Below, piece by piece: positions 1-5,513 of a stretch of DNA of 6,264 bases (positions are counted from its first letter, which is position 1; every line of letters begins with the position of its first letter). Source of the stretch: Candidatus Omnitrophota bacterium. GTDB taxonomy: Bacteria; Omnitrophota; Omnitrophia; Omnitrophales; JACROU01. The stretch is from contig JACQQR010000224.1 in NCBI GenBank assembly GCA_016206875.1, positions 1-6,264 of the forward strand. The letters are read 5' to 3'. The notes below the pieces were generated by a model. The model had not been told where the DNA came from. It did not search any database and worked only from the letters and a program-made list of their open reading frames with translations. A program made the position numbers and the translations under genes.

Positions 1-1900
1 CCCCGGACTCCGATCCGGGACAGGAATGAGACATGTTAATAGTTTCCGCAATCTTCTCCGGGCTCAAGCCCAGCTCGTCAAAAATTCTTTCCCTGTCGCC
101 TTGTTGCAAAATTTGATCCGGCACGGCGCAGCGTGTGACGCGCACATGTTCTAATTTTGCGCGTTCGCAGAATTCCAGCACCCGGGCGCCCAAACCGCCG
201 GCGTACACGTGATCTTCGATTATCACCCATTCGCTTACGCGCCCGGAAAGTGCCGTCAACAGGGTCTCATCCAACGGTTTGGCAAAACGTAAGTTCACCA
301 CAGAAGCACTGATTCCTTGCGAAGCTAAAATGGCCGCGGCTTCGAGCGCGCGATTGACGAAAGAACCCATCGCTAAAATGGCCAGGGCTTCACCTTCTAC
401 AACAATCTCCCCTTCCCCAATTTGAAAGATTTTGTGAACGTTTGGGCCGGACAAAGTAATATTTTCTTTCGGATAACGAATCGCGAATATCCCTTTTGTG
501 TCCGATTGCGTAGCCAGTTCCATCATCCGGCTCATTTCGGCCTCATCCCAGGGGCTGGCAATTATAGAATTCGGTATCACGCTCAAATAGGCGATATCGT
601 AAAGCCCTTGATGCGTGGGTCCGTCCGGCCCCACCACACCGGCCCGGTCTAAGGCAATAACCACTTTTACTTCCTGAATCGTAACGTCATGAATCAGTTG
701 ATCGAAGGCGCGCTGCAAGAATGTGGAATAAATGGCGCAAACCGGGGTGAGGCCGGCACGGGCCAACGCGCCGGCGAAAGCCACGGCATGCTGCTCGGCA
801 ATGCCCACATCAAAAAAGCGATCCGGAAATTGTTTCTGAAATTCAACCAATCCGGTGCCCTCAGGCATTGCGGCAGTAATGGCAATAATTTTTGAATCTT
901 TTTTGGCTTGTTCGATTAAATGCGTTACGAAAGATTTTGTGTAGGAAACAACTCGCGGCTCCTCCGGCCTCCTGGAAGCCGATTTGGGCGCGCCTGTTTT
1001 GATGTCAAAAGGAGGCATACCGTGTCCGCGCTCCGGATGATTTTCGGCTGGGGCGTAGCCTTTTCCCTTCTTGGTGAGCATGTGAAGCAGCACGGGCGTT
1101 TTGATGGAACGGATATTTTCGAGGGTCTTCACCAAGCCTTCCACATCATGGCCGTCGATGGGGCCAAAATACCGGAATCCCAATTCCTCAAAAATAATTC
1201 CCGGCACCATCAAATTTTTGAAACCTTCTTCAGCATGCTTGACGAGCCGTTTCAAACGCGGAAAATTATTCAATTGCTCTTCGATTTGCTTGCGCATGCG
1301 GTTATAAATAGGCGCCGTAATGATTTGATTCAAGTAGCGGCTGATGGCCCCGACGTTTTTTGAAATCGACATTTCATTATCATTCAAGACAATGAGCATT
1401 TCTTTTCTCAGATGGCCCGCATTATTGAGCGCTTCATAACAAATCCCCCCGGTGAGTGAGCCATCGCCAATCACCGCCACAATTTTTTCATCCCCCCCCT
1501 GAATATCGCGGGCACAGACCAGACCCAGAGCTTGAGACACAGCCGTAGAGGCATGACCCACAACAAAGTGGTCATGCCCGCTTTCCGCCGGCGAGGCAAA
1601 CCCGCTCAGGCCTCCGTGCTTGCGCAGTGTATGCATACGCGAGCGCCGGCCGGTAATGAGTTTATGCGCATAAATTTGATGGCTGACATCCCAAACAAAT
1701 TTGTCGCGGGGAGAATCGAACACATAATGAAGGGCGGCAATCAACTCCACAGCGCCCAGGGAGGCGCCCAGGTGGCCGCCGGTTTCCGAGACAATTTCGA
1801 TGATTTCCTGGCGAAGGCCTTGGCAAACTTCCGGAAGTTTCTCCAACGGAAGCTGCTTTAAGTCTTGAGGAGAGTTGATAGATTGAGATAAATAAGACAT
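1..1900 (-). CDS. dxs: 1-deoxy-D-xylulose-5-phosphate synthase, 3' end outside window
   Basis: This enzyme condenses pyruvate with glyceraldehyde 3-phosphate, using thiamine diphosphate (TPP) and Mg2+, to give DXP, the first step of the cytosolic MEP isoprenoid pathway. I translated the frame by hand from ATG 1900-1898; it stays open for 633 codons to the left edge. Visible motifs are GGH at 41-43, DVSHQ at 71-75, the TPP motif GDGSLTGG at 145-152, DNEMSISKNVG at 174-184, GPIDGHD at 246-252, H293, AEQHA at 368-372 with catalytic E369 (E. coli E370), DRAG at 418-421 and RYPKE at 475-479. E. coli Dxs is about 620 residues, so the protein is nearly complete and only the stop is missing. An in-frame TAA two codons upstream fixes the start, but no good Shine-Dalgarno precedes it. 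It lies 198 bp downstream of ispA. The last residues (CPGSESG) are encoded by a palindrome and look like a non-family tail. Confidence 0.97.
   Translation of the reverse strand, partial: MSYLSQSINSPQDLKQLPLEKLPEVCQGLRQEIIEIVSETGGHLGASLGAVELIAALHYVFDSPRDKFVWDVSHQIYAHKLITGRRSRMHTLRKHGGLSGFASPAESGHDHFVVGHASTAVSQALGLVCARDIQGGDEKIVAVIGDGSLTGGICYEALNNAGHLRKEMLIVLNDNEMSISKNVGAISRYLNQIITAPIYNRMRKQIEEQLNNFPRLKRLVKHAEEGFKNLMVPGIIFEELGFRYFGPIDGHDVEGLVKTLENIRSIKTPVLLHMLTKKGKGYAPAENHPERGHGMPPFDIKTGAPKSASRRPEEPRVVSYTKSFVTHLIEQAKKDSKIIAITAAMPEGTGLVEFQKQFPDRFFDVGIAEQHAVAFAGALARAGLTPVCAIYSTFLQRAFDQLIHDVTIQEVKVVIALDRAGVVGPDGPTHQGLYDIAYLSVIPNSIIASPWDEAEMSRMMELATQSDTKGIFAIRYPKENITLSGPNVHKIFQIGEGEIVVEGEALAILAMGSFVNRALEAAAILASQGISASVVNLRFAKPLDETLLTALSGRVSEWVIIEDHVYAGGLGARVLEFCERAKLEHVRVTRCAVPDQILQQGDRERIFDELGLSPEKIAETINMSHSCPGSESG
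2..19. repeat. short palindrome inside the dxs 3' end
   Basis: CCCGGA (2-7) pairs with TCCGGG (14-19) around a 6-base loop. The match lies in the last visible codons of dxs, beyond the family's conserved C-terminal region. It may be one arm of a larger dispersed palindrome cut by the window edge. With only a 6-bp stem visible, chance is a fair alternative. Confidence 0.4.
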
Positions 1901-1912
1901 ATTTTATAAAGA

Positions 1913-1940
1913 CAGGGTCCACAGACCCTGGTCCATAGAC
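1913..1940. repeat. 14-bp tandem repeat with hairpin in the dxs leader
   Basis: On the minus strand two 14-base units lie head to tail, GTCTATGGACCAGG then GTCTGTGGACCCTG, matching at 11 of 14 positions. The inner part also folds: CAGGGTC (1913-1919) pairs with GACCCTG (1924-1930) around a 4-base loop. The hairpin ends 12 bases before the dxs ATG, where a ribosome binding site would normally lie, and is followed by TCTTTATAAAAT. It could be a small repeat of the same general kind as the heptamer array upstream of ymdB, a weak terminator-like stem, or a translational element; the sequence does not decide. Confidence 0.5.
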
Positions 1941-1973
1941 TTGTTATTCTTTGGGTGCATAACCGTAGCTGCT

Positions 1974-2086
1974 CTGTCACCCCCGCGAAAGCGGGGGTCC
2001 AGTGACTTTAAATTGCGTGGCAAAAGTCACTGGATCCCCGCTTTTCCGCCTCGGCGGACCAGCCGAGGCTGGCGCGGGGATGACAG
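1974..2086. repeat. 113-bp compound palindromic element between ispA and dxs
   Basis: The ends are CTGTCACCCCCGC and, inverted at the right, CTGTCATCCCCGC. Inside are three stems. CCCCCGC (1980-1986) and GCGGGGG (1991-1997) close a GAAA loop. TCCAGTGACTTT (1998-2009) pairs with AAAGTCACTGGA (2023-2034) around a 13-base loop. GCCTCGGC (2048-2055) pairs with GCCGAGGC (2062-2069) in the right arm. The left arm has a tight GAAA hairpin, and the right arm carries roughly 30 extra bases at the same place. There is no open reading frame of substance and no clear target-site duplication. It looks like a dispersed, non-autonomous palindromic repeat (REP- or MITE-like). It starts about 12 bases after the ispA stop, so it would form a strong structure in the transcript between ispA and dxs. 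Confidence 0.85.
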
Positions 2087-2098
2087 GAAGGAGGAAAT

Positions 2099-2920
2099 CT
2101 ATTCCTTTCTATTCAATACAAAATCTGCTAATTGGGTTAAAATGCCGGCACGAGCGCCCAAGGGCTTTACCGAACGCTTCGCCTTTTCAATGAGAAGCCT
2201 TGCCTCTTCTCGCGCTTCATGACGGGACATGATTTTTGCGAAACCATCGCCGTCCATTATATCATCCACGATTTGATAGGAAAATCCGAGACATTCGCCA
2301 TACAAAGCAATTTCGCGCTCCCATTTTTTCCCGGCGCCCGCGGAAATAGCTCCCGCCACGCAACTCATTCGAATCAGTTGGCCGGTTTTATGGATATTCA
2401 CATAAGAAATTTCCGCCAGGTCAAATTGTTTTGCCAACGAAATTTGCTTGTCCATGGCTTGGCCGCCAATCATTCCTTTGGAACCTACGGCATGCGTGAG
2501 TTCGCTCAAGATATAGGGAAGAATTTTTGCGTTCGCGCCCTGAGCCAATATATGGAAAGCATGCGTGAGAAGCGCATCTCCAGTGAGCACGGCAAAGGCC
2601 TCGCCATATTTTTTATGCACAGCCGGCTTACCCCTGCGGAACGCGTCATTATCCATGGAAGGAAGGTCATCATGCACTAAGGAATAGGAATGAATGAGCT
2701 CTAAGGCGCAGGCAATTGGCAGCGCATCGCGCACGCGGCCGCCCAGTGCTTCGGCGCAGGCAATGGCAAGAATAGGACGAAAACGCTTTCCCCCATTGAG
2801 CACGGCATAGCGCATAGCTTCATGAATAACGGCGGGATGCGTTTTGGGCTCGGGCAAATGCCGATCCAGAGCGCGATCGACCCGCTTTTGTTGTGCTTTT
2901 AAATAGGCGTCGAGCTTCAT
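2099..2920 (-). CDS. ispA: farnesyl diphosphate synthase-type polyprenyl synthetase
   Basis: This is a trans-isoprenyl diphosphate synthase of 273 residues that adds IPP units to allylic diphosphates. Motifs are GGKRFRP at 43-49, the first Asp-rich motif DDLPSMDND at 84-92 followed by RRG at 95-97, GGQAMD at 152-157, HKTG at 177-180 and the second Asp-rich motif DDIMD at 219-223. The two extra residues in the first motif mark the bacterial type. Tyr79 and Ser80 sit at -5 and -4 before it, as in E. coli and Geobacillus FPP synthases, which favours a C15 product. The protein is somewhat short: after DDIMD the usual glycine/lysine-rich stretch is missing and the chain goes almost directly to HEAREEARLLI. 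The start ATG overlaps the xseB stop (ATGA), with GGAGGGAA 11 bases upstream. Downstream dxs supplies the pathway's precursors. GGPP synthase remains possible. Confidence 0.95.
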   Translation of the reverse strand: MKLDAYLKAQQKRVDRALDRHLPEPKTHPAVIHEAMRYAVLNGGKRFRPILAIACAEALGGRVRDALPIACALELIHSYSLVHDDLPSMDNDAFRRGKPAVHKKYGEAFAVLTGDALLTHAFHILAQGANAKILPYILSELTHAVGSKGMIGGQAMDKQISLAKQFDLAEISYVNIHKTGQLIRMSCVAGAISAGAGKKWEREIALYGECLGFSYQIVDDIMDGDGFAKIMSRHEAREEARLLIEKAKRSVKPLGARAGILTQLADFVLNRKE

Positions 2921-3243
2921 GAAAAGAGCGTTCCCTCCGGTTCCGTGCCGGCTGCTTCTTTTGCGGGGGAAGAATTTTTTTTCCGGGTTTTTTTCAGAGC
3001 GCCGGTTTCTTCATCTTCATCCAGATCAAACGGCTCTTTTTTGATTTCACCGCTGAGCGCTTTGGTGAGAATTTCCACCTTGCGCTCGGCCTGCGACAAT
3101 TTTTCCAGGCACACGCGCGAAAGTTTTACGCCTTCTTCATATCGTTTGATGGCCTCTTCAAGGGCGATATCGCCGCTCTCTAATTGTGAAACAATTTCTT
3201 CCAGCCGCTCCAGCGCTTTTTCAAATTTCATTTCTTCCGGCAT
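2917..3243 (-). CDS. xseB: exodeoxyribonuclease VII small subunit
   Basis: XseB is the small helical subunit that assembles in several copies on XseA to form exonuclease VII, a metal-independent single-strand DNA exonuclease. The core FEKALERLEEIV at 7-18, LESGDIALEEAIKRYEEG at 21-38 and the helix through about residue 60 (LSQAERKVEIL) match the family closely. The protein has 108 residues, longer than the usual 70-85. The extra C-terminal part from about 65 is charged and low in complexity (acidic 73-79, basic 84-89, then Ser/Ala/Glu/Thr) and is probably disordered. The start at 3243 is backed by AAGGAAGG at 3251-3258 with 7 bases of spacing; Met5 is a poorer choice. It follows xseA by 69 bp and overlaps ispA by 4 bases. 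Confidence 0.96.
   Translation of the reverse strand: MPEEMKFEKALERLEEIVSQLESGDIALEEAIKRYEEGVKLSRVCLEKLSQAERKVEILTKALSGEIKKEPFDLDEDEETGALKKTRKKNSSPAKEAAGTEPEGTLFS
2931..2938 (-). promoter_or_regulatory. ribosome binding site of ispA, inside xseB
   Basis: GGAGGGAA on the minus strand lies 10 bases before the ispA ATG (13 counted from GGAGG), within the last codons of xseB. The spacing is rather long. With the ATGA overlap of stop and start, ispA translation is probably coupled to xseB by re-initiation. Confidence 0.6.
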
Positions 3244-3250
3244 GTGTATT

Positions 3251-3258
3251 CCTTCCTT
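3251..3258 (-). promoter_or_regulatory. ribosome binding site of xseB
   Basis: AAGGAAGG ends 7 bases before the xseB ATG. It decides the start at 3243. Its upstream edge touches the foot of the large hairpin at 3257-3307, so the fold could affect access by the ribosome. Confidence 0.8.
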
Positions 3259-3307
3259 GTCATTCCCGAACGCGCCCGCCTGTGGCGGGCGCGTTCGGGG
3301 GTGACAA
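3257..3307. repeat. long GC-rich hairpin between xseA and xseB
   Basis: The core is a perfect 16-bp inverted repeat, 3265-3280 against 3284-3299, with a 3-base loop. Two possible G-U pairs and a further TTGTCA/TGACAA match extend it to 24 pairs. Its TGTCA...TGACA ends resemble those of the element at 1974-2086, so both may belong to one family of dispersed palindromes with different cores. There is no U-run after the stem on the minus strand, so it is not a standard Rho-independent terminator. It lies between the xseA stop and the xseB ribosome binding site. Confidence 0.85.
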
Positions 3308-3330
3308 AAATTTCAAGTAATTTTTGTCAC
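3301..3330. repeat. AT-rich inverted repeat spanning the xseA stop codon
   Basis: GTGACAAAAATT (3301-3312) and AATTTTTGTCAC (3319-3330) pair over 12 bp around a 6-base loop that holds most of the xseA stop codon (3313-3315). Bases 3301-3307 are shared with the right arm of the hairpin at 3257-3307. The two full-length folds therefore compete, although the GC core of the larger hairpin could stand alone. The last xseA codons (KVTKIT) are encoded in this repeat. Confidence 0.75.
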
Positions 3331-4587
3331 TTTCGATCGTATTTCGCCTTTTGCTACTTTCGTAATAATCTCCTCGCCCACTCGCACTTCGTTAGCGCTT
3401 CGAATTAATTTTCCTTTTTCATTCGAAGTGATGCTGTAACCGCGCGTGAGCACGGCAAGCGGGCTTAAGGCCTCAAGTTGGGCGGCCCTCTGTGCAAAAT
3501 CTGATTTCCGCGCTTCCACCAAATGTTTGAAATAATTCGTCATTTGGCGGGCCAAATTCTCAAAATCATTTTTGGCCTGAACCAGCATGCGGCCGGGCAG
3601 CGCCGCAATTTGTTTTAGGGCATCATCCAGGCGCTGCCGGGCCTGTTCCACAATACGGCCGGGTTGAGTGAGCGCATAGCTTTCTTTCAAATGCAACGTT
3701 TGTTCTTTATAGCCGGCAATTAAATTTTTGACGGCCAGCGTCATGCGCCCGCGCGTTTGCCTTGCGCGAGCACTTAATTCTTCTGCGCTGGGCACGGCCA
3801 GCTCTGCGGCTTGAGAAGGCGTAGCGGCGCGCCGATCCGAAACCAAATCGCTGATGGTCACGTCAATCTCATGTCCTACAGCCGAAATAATAGGAATTCC
3901 GGAATTATAAATCGCGCGGGCAACGATTTCCTCATTAAAAGCCCATAAATCTTCCAAACTCCCGCCTCCGCGCCCCACAATCAGCACATCGCAGAGATGC
4001 AAGCGGTTCATGTCTTCAATGGCTTTGGCGATTTCTCCGGCGGCTCCATCTCCTTGAACTTTCACAGGATAGAGCAGCACAGGAATAGAAGGAAAGCGGC
4101 GTTTGGACACATGTAAGATATCGCGAATTACCGCGCCTGTGGGAGAAGTAATCACCCCAATACGGTTGGGCAAAAACGGGAGCGGCTTTTTATGGGCCGG
4201 CAAGAACAACCCTTCAGCACGCAATTTTTCCGTAAGCTGGCGCAAAGCCAGTTCCAAAGCGCCGACTCCCTTGGGCTCCACGCGCTCAATCACAATTTGA
4301 TACTGGCCGCGCTTATCGTACACCGTCACTTTTCCGTAGGCCAAAATATGGAGGCCGTCTTTCATTTCAAATCGTAAGGACTGATTCACATTGCGGAAAA
4401 TCACGGCCTGGATTTGCGAGCCGGAATCTTTCAAACTTAAGTACATATGGCCTGAGGTATGCCTTAAAAAGTTTGACACTTCCCCTTCAATCCATATCCC
4501 GGAAAAATTATTTTCGATTGTCCGGCGGATTTCCCGCGTCAGTTCTGAGATGGTATACACTTTTTGATCGGTGGTGATGGCTTGCAT
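3313..4587 (-). CDS. xseA: exodeoxyribonuclease VII large subunit
   Basis: XseA is the catalytic subunit of exonuclease VII, which degrades single-stranded DNA from both ends in repair. The 424-residue product shows an N-terminal OB-fold (about 10-105, with IWIEGEVSNF at 31-40 and GHMYLSLKD at 46-54). The catalytic domain holds GVITSPTGAVIRD at 144-156, GRGGGSLEDLW at 205-215, FNEE at 217-220 and SAVGHEIDVTISD at 235-247. A long helical C-terminal region follows and ends in the conserved LSPLAVLTRGYSI at 374-386. D156, R206, H239 and D242 match residues shown to be essential in E. coli XseA (D155, R205, H238, D241). I chose ATG 4587, giving MQAITTDQ, because AGGAGA lies just upstream and homologues start here. 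The same frame is open back to 4683, but that stretch is the ymdB 3' end plus a palindrome. Confidence 0.97.
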   Translation of the reverse strand: MQAITTDQKVYTISELTREIRRTIENNFSGIWIEGEVSNFLRHTSGHMYLSLKDSGSQIQAVIFRNVNQSLRFEMKDGLHILAYGKVTVYDKRGQYQIVIERVEPKGVGALELALRQLTEKLRAEGLFLPAHKKPLPFLPNRIGVITSPTGAVIRDILHVSKRRFPSIPVLLYPVKVQGDGAAGEIAKAIEDMNRLHLCDVLIVGRGGGSLEDLWAFNEEIVARAIYNSGIPIISAVGHEIDVTISDLVSDRRAATPSQAAELAVPSAEELSARARQTRGRMTLAVKNLIAGYKEQTLHLKESYALTQPGRIVEQARQRLDDALKQIAALPGRMLVQAKNDFENLARQMTNYFKHLVEARKSDFAQRAAQLEALSPLAVLTRGYSITSNEKGKLIRSANEVRVGEEIITKVAKGEIRSKVTKIT

Positions 4588-4591
4588 CCTG

Positions 4592-4597
4592 TCTCCT
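4592..4597 (-). promoter_or_regulatory. ribosome binding site of xseA
   Basis: AGGAGA lies 4 bases before ATG 4587 and sets the xseA start. It follows directly on the palindrome at 4598-4619, so a hairpin there would end at the edge of this site. Confidence 0.75.
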
Positions 4598-4619
4598 ATT
4601 CCCCTCTCGAGAGGGGAAT
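4598..4619. repeat. perfect 22-bp palindrome between ymdB and xseA
   Basis: The half-site ATTCCCCTCTC is followed directly by its exact reverse complement with no spacer. The palindrome begins on the last base of the ymdB stop codon and ends against the xseA ribosome binding site. Read in frame it gives Ser-Pro-Leu-Glu-Arg-Gly on both strands. It could be a dispersed repeat, a dimeric protein binding site or an mRNA hairpin. No U-run follows, so a standard terminator is unlikely. Confidence 0.85.
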
Positions 4620-5404
4620 CAAACTCGTTCATGCACTCTCTCGATATGAAGTGCGCGGCCGGTTTCCGTATCCACTTCAACAATCGCGCCGCTTAAACGC
4701 ATATCGCGCGCTGCCACATCATACTTTGCCGGAAGGCCGGTTCTGAATTTGTAAAGCACCGGCTCAATTTCCCTGCCGATAACCGATTCATACGGGCCGG
4801 TCATCCCCAAATCAGTGATGTAGGCCATGCCTTTGGGCAGAACGCGCTCATCGGCAGTTTGAATGTGTGTGTGCGTTCCATAAAGGCAGCTGATTTTGCC
4901 GTCCAAATACCAGCCCATAGCCACCTTTTCTGATGTGGCCTCGGCATGAATGTCGACGAAAATGATTTTTACTTTTTCGCGCAAGTCTTCCAAAATCTGG
5001 CTGACTTTTTGGAAAGGGCAATCCAGAGGATCCATAAACACACGCCCCATGAGATTAATAATTGCAATCGGAATACCCGAGCCCCACTTAGCCACCGTAT
5101 AGCCGCGGCCCGGGGCCCCCGGAGGATAATTTGCCGGGCGCACAATGCGTGCGTCTTTTTCCACAAGCTCAAGCGCTTCCTTTTTTCGAAAGGTGTGATC
5201 GCCCAGCGTCATGATATCTGCGCCGGCGCGGAAAATATCTTTCACCGTATCCGGCGTGATGCTTGAGCCGCCGGCAATATTCTCGCCGTTGGCAATCACG
5301 AACTGAATATCCCGTTCGCGCTTCAGATACGGAATCAGCTGAAGGCAGGCATCGCGGCCCGGCCTGCCGACAATATCACCAATAATGAGTACTCGAAGGG
5401 TCAT
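4619..5404 (-). CDS. ymdB: YmdB/TIGR00282-type metallophosphoesterase
   Basis: This is a dimetal phosphoesterase. The characterised B. subtilis YmdB hydrolyses 2',3'- and 3',5'-cyclic nucleotides and influences biofilm and motility decisions. It is not related to the E. coli macrodomain protein also called YmdB. The 261-residue product matches the family length. Motifs are GDIVGRPGR at 9-17 (metal ligand D10), NGENIAGG at 39-46 (E41, N42), LGDH at 67-70, DIHAEATSEK at 151-160 (H153) and GTHTHIQTADE at 176-186 (H178, H180). The residue that is usually Asn in GNH is Asp69 here. The start is uncertain between ATG 5404 and ATG 5413, both with weak ribosome binding sites; homologues begin close to the first beta strand. 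The frame is also open to 5503, but that part is encoded by heptamer repeats. The true substrate is unknown from sequence. Confidence 0.93.
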   Translation of the reverse strand: MTLRVLIIGDIVGRPGRDACLQLIPYLKRERDIQFVIANGENIAGGSSITPDTVKDIFRAGADIMTLGDHTFRKKEALELVEKDARIVRPANYPPGAPGRGYTVAKWGSGIPIAIINLMGRVFMDPLDCPFQKVSQILEDLREKVKIIFVDIHAEATSEKVAMGWYLDGKISCLYGTHTHIQTADERVLPKGMAYITDLGMTGPYESVIGREIEPVLYKFRTGLPAKYDVAARDMRLSGAIVEVDTETGRALHIERVHERV

Positions 5405-5421
5405 TGTAGTCATCACTTTCG

Positions 5422-5513
5422 GTCGTGGGTCGTCAGTCGTGGGTCGTGGGTCGTGAGCAAACAATTCAGTTTTGCATTTGTATTCTGACGACCGACGACT
5501 CACGACTGACGAC
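5422..5513. repeat. opposed heptamer repeat blocks between the folate gene and ymdB
   Basis: Five GTCGTNR heptamers run in tandem at 5422-5456 (GTCGTGG, GTCGTCA, GTCGTGG, GTCGTGG, GTCGTGA). Four units of the same kind in reverse orientation lie at 5486-5513. The blocks are separated by 29 bases without repeats. Units two to five of the left block pair with the right block over 28 positions with three mismatches, so the whole can form a long hairpin or cruciform. The right block ends on the last base of the folate gene's stop codon, and the left block ends 8 bases before ATG 5413. The units resemble in style the short tandem heptanucleotide repeats known from cyanobacteria and other bacteria. 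The spacers show no CRISPR-like pattern. Confidence 0.88.

Noticed and set aside
920..1363. Plus-strand open frame of 147 codons
   Set aside because: It lies wholly opposite the conserved middle of dxs, resembles no family I know, and is explained as a shadow of the minus-strand codons.
1492..1499. Run of eight C in dxs as a phase-variable tract or frameshift
   Set aside because: The Dxs frame reads straight through to GDGSLTGG and beyond, so there is no break. A tract this short within a conserved enzyme is not evidence of switching.
1532..1861. Plus-strand open frame of 109 codons
   Set aside because: It is opposite the dxs N-terminal region, whose TPP-enzyme motifs are intact on the minus strand.
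1662..1922. Minus-strand open frame starting just upstream of dxs
   Set aside because: It is a different frame of the same bases that encode conserved Dxs residues, and its product is not recognisable.
1901..1973. TPP riboswitch or sigma-70 promoter for dxs
   Set aside because: I see no thi-box consensus and no -35/-10 pair at sensible spacing; TATAAA near the ATG has no matching -35.
1941..2222. Plus-strand open frame across the ispA-dxs spacer
   Set aside because: It translates the 113-bp palindromic element and the ispA 3' end; proteins of this sort are typical artefacts of dispersed repeats.
2219..2680. Plus-strand open frame of 153 codons
   Set aside because: It is opposite the ispA catalytic region with no family resemblance.
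4588..4683. N-terminal extension of XseA
   Set aside because: It would be made from the ymdB 3' end and the palindrome. The internal ATG 4587 has AGGAGA before it and fits homologues.
5405..5503. N-terminal extension of the YmdB-like protein
   Set aside because: The residues come from the heptamer repeats (DPRP-type repeats) and precede the family's natural start at the first beta strand.
5422..5513. CRISPR array
   Set aside because: Units are 7 bases, directly tandem and in two orientations, with no regular spacers and no cas genes.
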